NCBI GenBank assembly: GCA_902489665.1
Contig: CABUAT010000023.1
Location: forward strand, 1 to 33,087
Direction: 5' to 3'
DNA from: an uncultured Collinsella sp.
Lineage (GTDB): Bacteria; Actinomycetota; Coriobacteriia; Coriobacteriales; Coriobacteriaceae
Length of the DNA: 33,087 nucleotides
Position 1 is the first letter of the stretch; each line of letters starts with the position of its first letter. Made by a program: the position numbers and the translations under genes. This document shows positions 8,089 through 15,424 of this stretch, piece by piece. Under the pieces are notes generated by a model. The model was given only the letters and a program-made list of their open reading frames with translations. It did no database searches and had not been told where the DNA came from.

Positions 8089-9813
8089 CTACGAGCGCAG
8101 TGTAATTTTATCGCGCAGCGACTTGAGGTCTTCGGTGACGGTGCGGTCTTCCTGGATCATCTTCTGGACCTTTTTGTAGCTCGTGCTGACGGTCGAGTGG
8201 TTGCGGTTGCCAAATTCGGCGCCCACCGCCGTGGTCGTCATCTCGCACATCTCGATGGCCAGGTAGATAGCGATATGGCGTGCTTTGGCGATATTGGCGT
8301 TGCGACGCGGGCCGATGAGCTCCTCGTGCGTCACGCCGTACTGCTCTTCAATGACGGACTGAACCGTTTGCACGTTGATCTTTTTGGCCGATGTGTCGAA
8401 GTACTGGCCGGCGATGGCGTCGATATCGTCAAAGGTGAGCTCCCCGCCCTCGCGCTCGCGGTCCCCCGCCTCGCCGGCACAGCGCTCGCAGAAGCTCTCG
8501 AGTTCGCGGATGTTGGTGCCCGAGACCTCGGCCATGTGTTTAAAGTGCTCGTCGGTCAGGTGCCCGCCGTCGCCCCCATAGGCCGCCAGCAGCGAGTCGT
8601 CGCCTGCCTCGGGAGCGGCGACGATGGTGTTCTCGTAATAGCGCTGCAAGATCTTGTATTTCATTTCGTAGCTGGGCTCTGCGACCAGGCAGAGCATGCC
8701 GGCGTTGAAGCGGCTGGTCAAACGCTCGTCCATGCTCAGGTCCTTGGGGGCGCGGTCTGCCGCGATGACGACCTTCTTGTTGTTGCGGATGAACTCGTCC
8801 ATGAGCTGGAAAAAGTAGTCCACGCTCGCGCGCTTGCCGATGATGTTTTGGATGTCATCGATGATGAGTACGTCCACGCCGTGGTACGCCTGCATGATGG
8901 GAGCGTTGCTCTTCTTTTGACGGTCGAACTCGGTCATCAGGTCGTCCAGATATGCCTGGGAGTTGGCATACTTGACCTTGATCTCGGGCGACTTCTCGGC
9001 GAGCTCGTTTTTGATGGCAAGCAGCAGGTGCGTCTTGCCCAGGCCCGATTTGCCGTAGATGAACAGTGATGTGCACGTGCCGCGCTCGTCCGCGAGGGCG
9101 GCAAACTTGAGTGCCGAGCGATAGGCATGGCTGTTCTCGGGGCCGTAGACAAAGTTCTCAAAGGTAAATTTTGAGTTCGCGGCGAGTGGGGCTCCATCCG
9201 TATTCTGCTCGGCCGGCACGGTCGGTGCTGGCATGGGTGAAGCGGGCGCCGCAGCTTGCGTGGATTTAGCCGGCGCTCCGCCCTTCATCTGGTTCATCAT
9301 GCGACGAAAATCATCGGCCGAGAGCGTGTTCTTGATTGCAATGCCCGAATCCGCGCCCGCCGCCGCGTCGTGAGCGATGGGCATGTGTGTGACGGGTGCG
9401 TTCGTTGACGTCGCCGCCGCGATCGGCAACGGTGCCATGGTTTCACGGGAAACATCGCTGTGCTGGTGCTCGATTGTCGGCACCCCGTCTGCGGAGGCCG
9501 GCACCGCCGGGGAAGCGGTGGGAGCCGTGGCGGGCGCCGTCGCGGCAGCGGATTCCGCCGCGGCGCCTTGCGGTGCCACGATGTCGAGCGCAATCGGTGC
9601 AAAGGCGATTTCTTCCAGATAGGCCTCAATAGTCGGCTGATGCTTTTTGAGCTGCGCGATGGCAAAGCGCGAGGGGGCCTCGATCGTGAGCGTATCTTCG
9701 GTCAGGCTTATGGCGCGCGATTGCCCCAGCATGTTGATGAGGCGTGCATCTTGGCCGTCGCGCTGGCAAAAGGCGATGGCATCCCCCAGGATGATGCTTG
9801 CTTCCTCGTCCAC
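8089..9813 (-). CDS. dnaA: Chromosomal replication initiator DnaA
   Basis: DnaA binds origin boxes and, as an ATP-bound AAA+ filament, melts the origin and recruits helicase. The product is 574 residues and starts at GTG 9813 with a GGGAGAGACA leader. Domain I covers about 1-85. Domain II (about 86-215) is a long Ala/Pro-rich linker. Domain III has Walker A GKSGLGKTH (254-262), Walker B VLIIDD (315-320) and an arginine-finger region DERLTSRF. Domain IV (about 470-574) carries the box-binding helix-turn-helix, but its signature reads GNRNHSTV (535-542) where most DnaA proteins have GGRDHTTV. The Asp-to-Asn and Thr-to-Ser changes fall on residues that contact bases in E. coli. The gene starts 15 bp after the ATPase/winged-helix gene and is probably co-transcribed with it. 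Confidence 0.96.
   Translation of the reverse strand: MDEEASIILGDAIAFCQRDGQDARLINMLGQSRAISLTEDTLTIEAPSRFAIAQLKKHQPTIEAYLEEIAFAPIALDIVAPQGAAAESAAATAPATAPTASPAVPASADGVPTIEHQHSDVSRETMAPLPIAAATSTNAPVTHMPIAHDAAAGADSGIAIKNTLSADDFRRMMNQMKGGAPAKSTQAAAPASPMPAPTVPAEQNTDGAPLAANSKFTFENFVYGPENSHAYRSALKFAALADERGTCTSLFIYGKSGLGKTHLLLAIKNELAEKSPEIKVKYANSQAYLDDLMTEFDRQKKSNAPIMQAYHGVDVLIIDDIQNIIGKRASVDYFFQLMDEFIRNNKKVVIAADRAPKDLSMDERLTSRFNAGMLCLVAEPSYEMKYKILQRYYENTIVAAPEAGDDSLLAAYGGDGGHLTDEHFKHMAEVSGTNIRELESFCERCAGEAGDREREGGELTFDDIDAIAGQYFDTSAKKINVQTVQSVIEEQYGVTHEELIGPRRNANIAKARHIAIYLAIEMCEMTTTAVGAEFGNRNHSTVSTSYKKVQKMIQEDRTVTEDLKSLRDKITLRS
9439..9454. promoter_or_regulatory. Degenerate parS-like site inside dnaA
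   Basis: GGTTTCACGGGAAACA differs from the perfect parS of this genome (TGTTTCACGTGAAACA) at two of 16 positions. It lies in the part of dnaA encoding the non-conserved domain II linker. Whether ParB binds it is unknown. Confidence 0.4.
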
Positions 9814-9828
9814 TGTCTCTCCCGTTCT

Positions 9829-11181
9829 TTAGCTCTGAGCTCGCACGCGAGCGGCGCCGAGTTCGGTCAGATGGTATTTCTGGCCATGCTTGATGACCAA
9901 GCCGGCCTGCGCCAAGTCATTGAGCGTGCGTGACCAAGTGGGGGCCGAGTTTCCAAACGCCCTCGCCAGATCGGTTGCGCCGCACGCTTGATTTTGCGCC
10001 AGATAGCCCAGCGCGGCGTTGCCGCGATCGCTTACGAACACGTCCGGTTGTGGCTGTGCATACTGATTTACTGCATTAGGATACATCATTTGAGCTGCTG
10101 GTTGTTGAGAACTCTGCGTCGGCGGCATTTGCTGTTGAAAACTTTGAGGCCACTGTTGGTAAGGCTGCGGCGGCATCTGCTGGGCCCAGGGGTTGTACTG
10201 CTGCTGCGGCATCTGCTGGTACGGCTGCTGATATCCCTGCTGGTACTGCTGCGGGAACTGCTGGCCATACCCCAGTGGCGGCATCTGCTGATATGGATAT
10301 CCCTGTTGGTACGGCTGATAGCCCATTTGCTGGCCACCCGGTGCCCCTGTCGCCTGCTGCATTGCTGCTGTATCCTGATCCGCCAGCGACATGGCCTCTG
10401 GCATGCTTGGCGGCATCGACATCGATGCCGCTTGGGGTTCTTGTGTAGGAGGCATTCCGGGCTGCTGCATCTGTCCCACGGGGGGCTGCATCTGCTGCGT
10501 TGCCATGGGCTGCTGCGCAAAAGCTCCAGGCAGGGGATATGTGGGCTGCTCCGTCTCGGGCCGCACGGCAGCGCCGCGTCCGCCGGCACGCTCGATTTCC
10601 TGCACGCGTTTAGGGTTCAGGCTTACCGTAACCACGGTGCCTTTGCCCATGTTGTCCTCGATGGATACGGCACCGCCGGCGTTTTCCAAATACTCCTGCA
10701 CCATGGGAAACCCTGCTCCGGTTCCACGGATATAGCGCTTCATCTTGCTGTTTGCGCTGGTAACGCCAAAGTCGAAAGCACGTTCCTTGTCGTCGATGCC
10801 GGGTCCTTGGTCAGCAAAGCGGATGGTGTCTCCGCCGTCCAGAATCGAGATGATGGGCTCGGCAAAGTGTGCGTGGATAAAGTTTTCGACAATCTCGCGG
10901 ATGACCATGAGCGAGATATGGCCACCTTGTTCTTTCATGCACTGGTAGACGGTGTTGGTCGTCTCTTCCAAATACGTGCGGACATCTTGCGGATCAATGA
11001 CGATCACCCGCGGTGTCGACAGCATGTCGTCATAGACGGCGATGCGCGCGGCGTACATGGCTTTTGGCGCCTGCGTGGTCGTCTGCTCGCCTTCCGCACG
11101 CTCTTCGCGCACGCCGGTGATGTGCTCGTTGTCGGGTGCCGGGTCTCCGGAATCGACCATGGTGTAAAAGTCGTCAGACAT
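9829..11181 (-). CDS. GHKL ATPase with Q-rich linker and winged-helix domain
   Basis: This 450-residue protein is not a standard named family to me. Residues about 50-195 form a GHKL ATPase domain like SpoIIAB or histidine-kinase catalytic domains: N box REIVENFIHAHF (95-106), DQGPGI (124-129) and GTGAGF (153-158). No phospho-acceptor histidine domain or membrane segment is seen. Residues about 205-380 are a low-complexity tract dominated by Gln, Pro, Tyr and Met, for example YQQGYQQPYQQMPQQQ, resembling prion-like domains. Residues about 383-450 look like a winged helix (LGYLAQNQACGATDLARAFG ... LVIKHGQKYHLTELG). The gene is first in the transcript containing dnaA and opens directly onto an origin-like spacer. 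A cytoplasmic regulator acting on dnaA expression or the origin is a guess from position. Domain calls are fairly secure; the function is not known. Confidence 0.8.
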   Translation of the reverse strand: MSDDFYTMVDSGDPAPDNEHITGVREERAEGEQTTTQAPKAMYAARIAVYDDMLSTPRVIVIDPQDVRTYLEETTNTVYQCMKEQGGHISLMVIREIVENFIHAHFAEPIISILDGGDTIRFADQGPGIDDKERAFDFGVTSANSKMKRYIRGTGAGFPMVQEYLENAGGAVSIEDNMGKGTVVTVSLNPKRVQEIERAGGRGAAVRPETEQPTYPLPGAFAQQPMATQQMQPPVGQMQQPGMPPTQEPQAASMSMPPSMPEAMSLADQDTAAMQQATGAPGGQQMGYQPYQQGYPYQQMPPLGYGQQFPQQYQQGYQQPYQQMPQQQYNPWAQQMPPQPYQQWPQSFQQQMPPTQSSQQPAAQMMYPNAVNQYAQPQPDVFVSDRGNAALGYLAQNQACGATDLARAFGNSAPTWSRTLNDLAQAGLVIKHGQKYHLTELGAARVRAQS

Positions 11182-11424
11182 GCCGCTCGCAATCTTTCAA
11201 AAGGTTTCGAACAAATAGTAGCTCACCGTGCAACGTTTCTCATCTTTCGACAACTTTTCAAAACTTGTTGAAAACTTTGGAAAACGGGCGAAAAGTTCTC
11301 AACATTGCCAACATGACCTGTTGAAAACTCGATGAAATATCGTGAAAGGTTGCCATGAGGCGCTAATTTCGGTTGTGCTTATGGGGGAACCGTGTGAACT
11401 GCGCAACCTTTTACCTTTGATTTC
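11182..11424. other. Upstream DnaA-box-like cluster, second half of origin
   Basis: This stretch holds no gene. It contains repeated box-like words: TGTTGAAAA at 11266-11274 and 11319-11327 (TTTTCAACA on the other strand) and TTCTCAACA at 11296-11304. The 17-mer TTTCGACAACTTTTCAA (11245-11261) matches one in the dnaA-dnaN spacer (8055-8071) at 16 of 17 positions. Gene direction diverges here. Together with 7851-8088 it resembles a bipartite origin. Confidence 0.6.
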
Positions 11425-11454
11425 TTGACATTTGAACATTGATTTCCCTACAAT
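11425..11454 (+). promoter_or_regulatory. Promoter of rpmH
   Basis: TTGACA (11425-11430) and TACAAT (11449-11454) are separated by 18 bp, a near-consensus housekeeping sigma-factor promoter. It is correctly placed for a 60-70 nt leader before rpmH. It is the best promoter in the window. Confidence 0.88.
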
Positions 11455-11526
11455 CTTCAAGCTCACGTGTCTATATCTGCGTCCGCGTCCCCGCGGACAC
11501 TCGAAATGCAGCAGGAGGAACTTAAG

Positions 11527-11661
11527 ATGAAGCGTACGTATCAGCCTAATAAGCGTAAGCGTGCCAAGACCCATGGCTTCCGTGCCCGTATGGCCACTAA
11601 GGGTGGTCGTGCCGTGCTCGCCCGTCGTCGTGCCAAGGGCCGCAAGCGTCTCACTGTCTAG
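11527..11661 (+). CDS. rpmH: Ribosomal protein bL34
   Basis: This 44-residue, extremely basic protein of the large ribosomal subunit begins MKRTYQPNKRKRAKTHGF and ends GRKRLTV, full length for bL34. The ATG at 11527 has a strong AGGAGG site 7-8 bp before it. The gene opens the plus-strand rpmH-rnpA-yidD-yidC-jag cluster and follows a near-consensus promoter. Confidence 0.97.
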   Translation: MKRTYQPNKRKRAKTHGFRARMATKGGRAVLARRRAKGRKRLTV

Positions 11662-11681
11662 CAGCGATACACACATCTCGC

Positions 11682-12020
11682 ATGAAGACTATTAAGTCTC
11701 GGCAAGATTTCGAGCATGTGTTCAGTCAGGGGCGTCGTTTCAATCACCCTCTGATTCGAATGACCATATGTGAATCGGTTGGCGAAGGCGACTCCGGAAG
11801 GGTCGCCTTCGTTGGTGCTAAGCGACTCGGTTGTGCCGTCGTGCGCAACCGATCTAAGCGTGTGATGCGCGAGGCCGCCCGCAGCTGCGGATTTCCCGTT
11901 GCGGGTTATGACATCATCTTGTTTGCAACTCCCAAGACGAGGGTTTCCTCGCCGCAGGAGATGGACAAGGCGTTGCGTTCGCTTATGAAGCGCGCCGGCG
12001 TTGCCGGGGAGGAGCGATGA
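11682..12020 (+). CDS. rnpA: Ribonuclease P protein component
   Basis: This is the basic protein subunit of RNase P, which helps the catalytic RNA cut tRNA 5' leaders. The product is 112 residues. The RNR signature appears as CAVVRNRSKRVMREA, and the N-terminal SRQDFEHVFSQGRRF is the family pattern of the substrate-leader-binding cleft. It starts 20 bp after rpmH, with no clear ribosome site before the ATG, which suggests coupling to rpmH translation. Its last four bases overlap the start of yidD (ATGA). Confidence 0.96.
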   Translation: MKTIKSRQDFEHVFSQGRRFNHPLIRMTICESVGEGDSGRVAFVGAKRLGCAVVRNRSKRVMREAARSCGFPVAGYDIILFATPKTRVSSPQEMDKALRSLMKRAGVAGEER

Positions 12021-12241
12021 GCAATCACGTTTTGCGACGTGTTGCCATCGCTCCTATTCGCATATATCAACAGGTTATTTCGCCCTTATTGCCTGACGCC
12101 TGCATTTATTACCCAACGTGCTCGCAATACGCCATCCAGGCGATTGAGAAGCACGGTGTTTTGAGAGGCTGCTGGCTTGCCGTGAGGCGCATCGCTCGCT
12201 GCAATCCCCTGCACGTCGGCGGTTATGACCCTGTGCCCTAG
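12017..12241 (+). CDS. yidD: Membrane protein insertion efficiency factor YidD
   Basis: This 74-residue protein of the YidD family (DUF37) aids YidC-dependent membrane insertion. The family block CIYYPTCSQYAIQAIEKHG and the C-terminal RCNPLHVGGYDPVP are intact, including the conserved cysteines. The amphipathic N-terminus (VAIAPIRIYQQVISPLL) probably lies on the membrane surface. It overlaps rnpA by 4 bp and is followed by yidC 29 bp on. Confidence 0.96.
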   Translation: MSNHVLRRVAIAPIRIYQQVISPLLPDACIYYPTCSQYAIQAIEKHGVLRGCWLAVRRIARCNPLHVGGYDPVP

Positions 12242-12270
12242 CGGGCACTCGCTATCGGAGGAAAACTTAC

Positions 12271-13041
12271 ATGTGGGATTGGATCGTTAACATCCTTTTC
12301 GAGCTGCTCAAGCTCATCCAGACCTTTGCGGTCGACTGGGGCCTGTCCATCATCATCCTGGTGGTCATCATCCGTCTGCTGCTGACGCCGCTCATGCTCA
12401 AGTCGACCAAGTCGACGGCTCGCATGCAGGTGCTGCAGCCCAAGATGCTCGAGATCCAGGAGCGCTATGCCGACGATCCTCAGCGTCAGGCCGAGGAGAT
12501 GCAGAAGTTCTACAGCGAGAACAAGTTCAACCCCATGGCTGGCTGTCTGCCGCTGCTGATTCAGATGCCTATCCTGTTCGCCCTGTTTACATTGCTGCGC
12601 AACCTGCCGCAGTACTTTAACGACGGCACGTTCTCGTTCTTCAACATCCTGCCCGACCTGACCACCACGCCGAGCGCTTCCTTTGCCGATGGCTTTATGG
12701 TTGCACTGCCTGCGCTGGTTTGCCTGATCCTGTTTGCCGTCCTGACCCTGATTCCGCAGCTCTATATGTCGCGCAACCAGACCGGCCAGCAGGCTCAGAG
12801 CATGCGTATGATGGCCGTTGTCATGACGGTCATGATGCTTTGGATGGGCTGGAGCCTTCCCGTTGGTGTTCTGCTGTACTACGACGTCTCGTCTGCTTGG
12901 CAGGTTATCCAGCAGATTTTTGTGACGCAGAAGGTCATCGACAAGGCGAAGGCCGATGAGGAGGAGCGTCTTAAGAACGCTCCGCTGCAGGTTGAGGTCA
13001 CTCGTCGCGAGAAGAAGCCGCGCCCGCACAAGAAGAAGTAG
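12271..13041 (+). CDS. yidC: Membrane protein insertase YidC/OxaI
   Basis: This is the insertase that places proteins in the membrane alone or with SecYEG. The 256 residues correspond to the short Gram-positive Oxa1 form, without the large external domain of Gram-negative YidC. Membrane segments are seen at about 22-42, 92-110, 143-168 and 180-205. The conserved positive residue of the hydrophilic groove is in IIRLLLTPLMLKSTKST, and NPMAGCLPLLIQMPILFALF is the family core. It lacks a lipoprotein signal, and the tail is basic (REKKPRPHKKK), consistent with ribosome contact. GGAGG lies 9 bp before the ATG. Confidence 0.95.
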   Translation: MWDWIVNILFELLKLIQTFAVDWGLSIIILVVIIRLLLTPLMLKSTKSTARMQVLQPKMLEIQERYADDPQRQAEEMQKFYSENKFNPMAGCLPLLIQMPILFALFTLLRNLPQYFNDGTFSFFNILPDLTTTPSASFADGFMVALPALVCLILFAVLTLIPQLYMSRNQTGQQAQSMRMMAVVMTVMMLWMGWSLPVGVLLYYDVSSAWQVIQQIFVTQKVIDKAKADEEERLKNAPLQVEVTRREKKPRPHKKK

Positions 13042-13058
13042 TGGGATATCAATCTTAT

Positions 13059-13070
13059 TTAGGTACCTAA
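13059..13070. repeat. 12-bp palindrome TTAGGTACCTAA, copy 1
   Basis: A perfect palindrome in the yidC-jag gap, about 15 bp before the jag start. An identical copy, followed by the same C, lies at 16563-16574. The role is unknown; it could be an operator. Confidence 0.5.
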
Positions 13071-13085
13071 CTTTTGGAGTACGTT

Positions 13086-13655
13086 ATGTCTGAAGAGATC
13101 ATCGAGGATATGCTTGAGGAGGTTGCCCCGCAGGTCGCGGGCGATTATCCCGAGATTGCACAGCGCTACAAGGCTGGTGAAGAGCTGACCGATGAGGAGC
13201 TCGACACCATTGCCGATGTTGCGATTTCCATCCTGCGTTCCATCCTTTCGCACTTCGATGCCGCCAACTCTCCTATCGATGAGTATGAGGGCGACGAGGG
13301 TGAGCTGATTTTGGATGTAACGGCTCCCGACCTTGCTGTTCTCATTGGCCGTCATGGTCGCACTCTTGATGCTCTTCAGGTTATGTTCTCTTTGCTGGTG
13401 AGCCGCAAGCTTGGCTTTAGGTATCCGGTTGTAGTGGACGTCGAGGGATACAAGAGTCGCCGTCAGGATAAGGTCGCCTCCATGGCTCAGTCTGCTGCCG
13501 AGCGTGCCATCCGCACTCATAAGAGTGTTTCGCTTCCGCCCATGAATGCCTACGAGCGCCGACTGGTTCACATTGCACTTCGTGGCAACGATGCAGTCGA
13601 TACTCATTCTGAGGGTTCTGACCCTGATCGCCATGTGGTGATTGTTGCTCGATAA
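13086..13655 (+). CDS. jag: KH and R3H RNA-binding protein Jag (KhpB)
   Basis: This 189-residue RNA-binding protein of the Jag/KhpB/EloR family is linked in Gram-positives to cell elongation and division control. The N-terminal part is acidic, without a recognisable Jag-N domain. A KH domain at about 75-140 has the GxxG loop in LIGRHGRTLDALQ. An R3H domain at the C-terminus has NAYERRLVHIALRG and ends in DRHVVIVAR. I chose ATG 13086 (MSEEIIEDML), with TTGGAG about 7 bp before it, over the in-frame TTG at 13074 that is part of that site. It follows yidC as usual and ends before a terminator. Confidence 0.93.
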   Translation: MSEEIIEDMLEEVAPQVAGDYPEIAQRYKAGEELTDEELDTIADVAISILRSILSHFDAANSPIDEYEGDEGELILDVTAPDLAVLIGRHGRTLDALQVMFSLLVSRKLGFRYPVVVDVEGYKSRRQDKVASMAQSAAERAIRTHKSVSLPPMNAYERRLVHIALRGNDAVDTHSEGSDPDRHVVIVAR

Positions 13656-13673
13656 TCTACTCGAGCTTATGCT

Positions 13674-13706
13674 AAGGGGACGTGGTTTCCACGTCCCCTT
13701 TTTTTG
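13674..13706 (+). terminator. Rho-independent terminator after jag
   Basis: A 12-bp perfect stem (13674-13685 with 13689-13700) with a three-base loop runs into a seven-T tract. It separates the rpmH-jag transcript from rsmG. Confidence 0.92.
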
Positions 13707-13751
13707 TCAAAAGTTCTCGATACACTGATTTTTGTCAGAAAGGAGCTTTCG

Positions 13752-14489
13752 TTGTTAGTACTTACTGATCAGCAGGCTGACGAGATGTTGAGTCGTCTAA
13801 CTTCCTATTGCAAAGAGTATTCCTTGAGCGTAACTGATGTTGAGCTGAGGAAATGTATTCAGCATTTGGATTTGGTTCTAGAAACAAATAAGACAACCAA
13901 TCTCACCCGTATTCTTAACGTAGAAGATGCTGCAGTACTTCATATCCTCGACTCACTTGTTTTGCTCCCCTATATCAACAAGGCTCCTGAGGGAGCTTTG
14001 CTCGATATGGGAACAGGTGCGGGCTTCCCTGGTATTCCATTAACCATAACCACGCATCGTAAAGCTACTTATATTGACTCTGTTGGCAAGAAGGTTGATG
14101 CGGTTAATTCCTTTGTCCATGCTCTTGGATTGAAACATGCTCATGCGGTTCATGATCGTCTTGAAGAATATGCTCGAAGCCATAAGAAGCAGTTCTCTGT
14201 TGTAACCGCCCGCGCACTGGCCCCTCTACCGATTCTTGTTGAGTATGCGGCTCCGTATCTGAAGGATGGAGGGCTATTTGTTATAACCAAGGGCAATCCT
14301 TCGGATGAGGAGCTTGCTTCCGGCATGTCAGCAGCTAAGATTTGCGGCTTCACTTTGCTTCTGAATGACGCAATTGATTTGCCTGAAGGCTTGGGTCACA
14401 GGGAGTTCATTGTTCTTAAGAAGAGTCATCCAGCATCTGTCTCATTGCCTCGTGCAAATGGCGTGGCAAAGAAGAATCCGCTTGCCTAG
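13752..14489 (+). CDS. rsmG: 16S rRNA (guanine527-N7)-methyltransferase
   Basis: This enzyme uses S-adenosylmethionine to methylate G527 of 16S rRNA. The product is 245 residues when read from TTG 13752. That start has AGAAAGGAG six bases before it, while a longer in-frame TTG at 13704 lies in the preceding terminator. The SAM-binding motif is LLDMGTGAGFPGIPL, and family patterns NLTRI, VLHILDSL and VTARALAPL are present. The base composition is visibly less GC-rich than in gyrA or dinG, as in the parA and parB that follow. The gene precedes the parS cluster. Confidence 0.95.
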   Translation: MLVLTDQQADEMLSRLTSYCKEYSLSVTDVELRKCIQHLDLVLETNKTTNLTRILNVEDAAVLHILDSLVLLPYINKAPEGALLDMGTGAGFPGIPLTITTHRKATYIDSVGKKVDAVNSFVHALGLKHAHAVHDRLEEYARSHKKQFSVVTARALAPLPILVEYAAPYLKDGGLFVITKGNPSDEELASGMSAAKICGFTLLLNDAIDLPEGLGHREFIVLKKSHPASVSLPRANGVAKKNPLA

Positions 14490-14490
14490 A

Positions 14491-14506
14491 TGTTTCACGT
14501 GAAACA
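14491..14506. promoter_or_regulatory. parS site 1
   Basis: TGTTTCACGTGAAACA, the perfect bacterial parS palindrome, directly follows the rsmG stop. It is a ParB loading site for chromosome segregation. Confidence 0.96.
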
Positions 14507-14529
14507 TAATGGATACTAACAACTTACAG

Positions 14530-14545
14530 TGTTTCACGTGAAACA
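14530..14545. promoter_or_regulatory. parS site 2
   Basis: A second perfect TGTTTCACGTGAAACA, starting exactly 39 bp after the first. Confidence 0.96.
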
Positions 14546-14568
14546 TGGCGGTTGATATCGATTCGGAA

Positions 14569-14584
14569 TGTTTCACGTGAAACA
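14569..14584. promoter_or_regulatory. parS site 3
   Basis: A third perfect copy, again exactly 39 bp on and ending 39 bp before the parA start codon. ParB binding here would also cover the region where a parA promoter is expected. Confidence 0.96.
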
Positions 14585-14623
14585 TCCTCCGTTTGACAGC
14601 TTTAATACACACCAGGAGGGACC

Positions 14624-15424
14624 GTGGGATTTCGCGACGTTAAGCGTTCTAAGAGCGCAAAAGACACGCGTATCATTGCAATCATCAATCAAAAAGGCGG
14701 CGTCGGTAAGTCAACGACGGCTGTAAACCTTGCAGCAGCACTGGGTGAGCAGGGTCGTAAGACACTGATTGTCGATTTTGATCCGCAGGGAAACAGCACC
14801 AGTGGATTCGGAATTGAAAAAGAAGACCTTGATCACTGCATCTATGATGCATTGTTGAATGATGTGCCGGCAGAATCGCTTGTTCTTGATACAAATTGTA
14901 AAAAGGTATTCGTTATTCCGGCTACAATTCAACTTGCAGGCGCGGAAATTGAGCTCGTAAGCGCAATTGCTCGTGAAACCCGCCTCAAAGATTTGCTTGA
15001 GCCGATTCAGGACGAGTTTGACTTTATTTTCATTGACTGTCCTCCTTCGCTCGGCCTGCTTACTATCAACGCTTTGACCGCAGCAGACAGCGTTTTGATT
15101 CCGATCCAGTGCGAATATTACGCACTCGAGGGCGTTACGAAGCTGCTTGAGTCAATGAAGATGGTCAAATCACGGCTGAACAAGGGCTTAGACACCTATG
15201 GTGTGCTTATGACCATGTATGACTCGCGTACATCACTATCGAATCAGGTTGTTGAGGAGGTTCAATCGTACTTTGGTGATAAGGCGTTTAAGACGCTAAT
15301 CCCCCGTACGGTTAAAATCTCCGAAGCTCCGTCTTTTGGAGAACCGGTAATTACCTATGCACCTCAAAATAAGGGTGCAAAAGCATATATGAACCTTGCA
15401 AAAGAGGTGATCAAGCGTGCCTAG
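14624..15424 (+). CDS. parA: Chromosome partitioning ATPase ParA (Soj)
   Basis: This deviant-Walker ATPase works with ParB and parS to segregate origins; in B. subtilis its homologue Soj also controls DnaA. The product is 266 residues. Walker A is KGGVGKST (24-31) with the signature lysine, DFDPQGNSTSG is switch I, and FIFIDCPPSLGLLT is Walker B. The GTG start at 14624 is set by AGGAGGG five bases before it. A basic N-terminal leader of about 15 residues (MGFRDVKRSKSAKDTR) precedes the ATPase core. It overlaps parB by 8 bp. Confidence 0.96.
   Translation: MGFRDVKRSKSAKDTRIIAIINQKGGVGKSTTAVNLAAALGEQGRKTLIVDFDPQGNSTSGFGIEKEDLDHCIYDALLNDVPAESLVLDTNCKKVFVIPATIQLAGAEIELVSAIARETRLKDLLEPIQDEFDFIFIDCPPSLGLLTINALTAADSVLIPIQCEYYALEGVTKLLESMKMVKSRLNKGLDTYGVLMTMYDSRTSLSNQVVEEVQSYFGDKAFKTLIPRTVKISEAPSFGEPVITYAPQNKGAKAYMNLAKEVIKRA

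Noticed and set aside
5937..8105. 722-codon plus-strand frame opposite recF and dnaN
   Set aside because: It spans two conserved minus-strand genes and the origin spacer and shows no domain.
13704..13751. Longer rsmG starting in the jag terminator
   Set aside because: That start overlaps the T tract and has no ribosome site, while TTG 13752 has AAAGGAG at good spacing.
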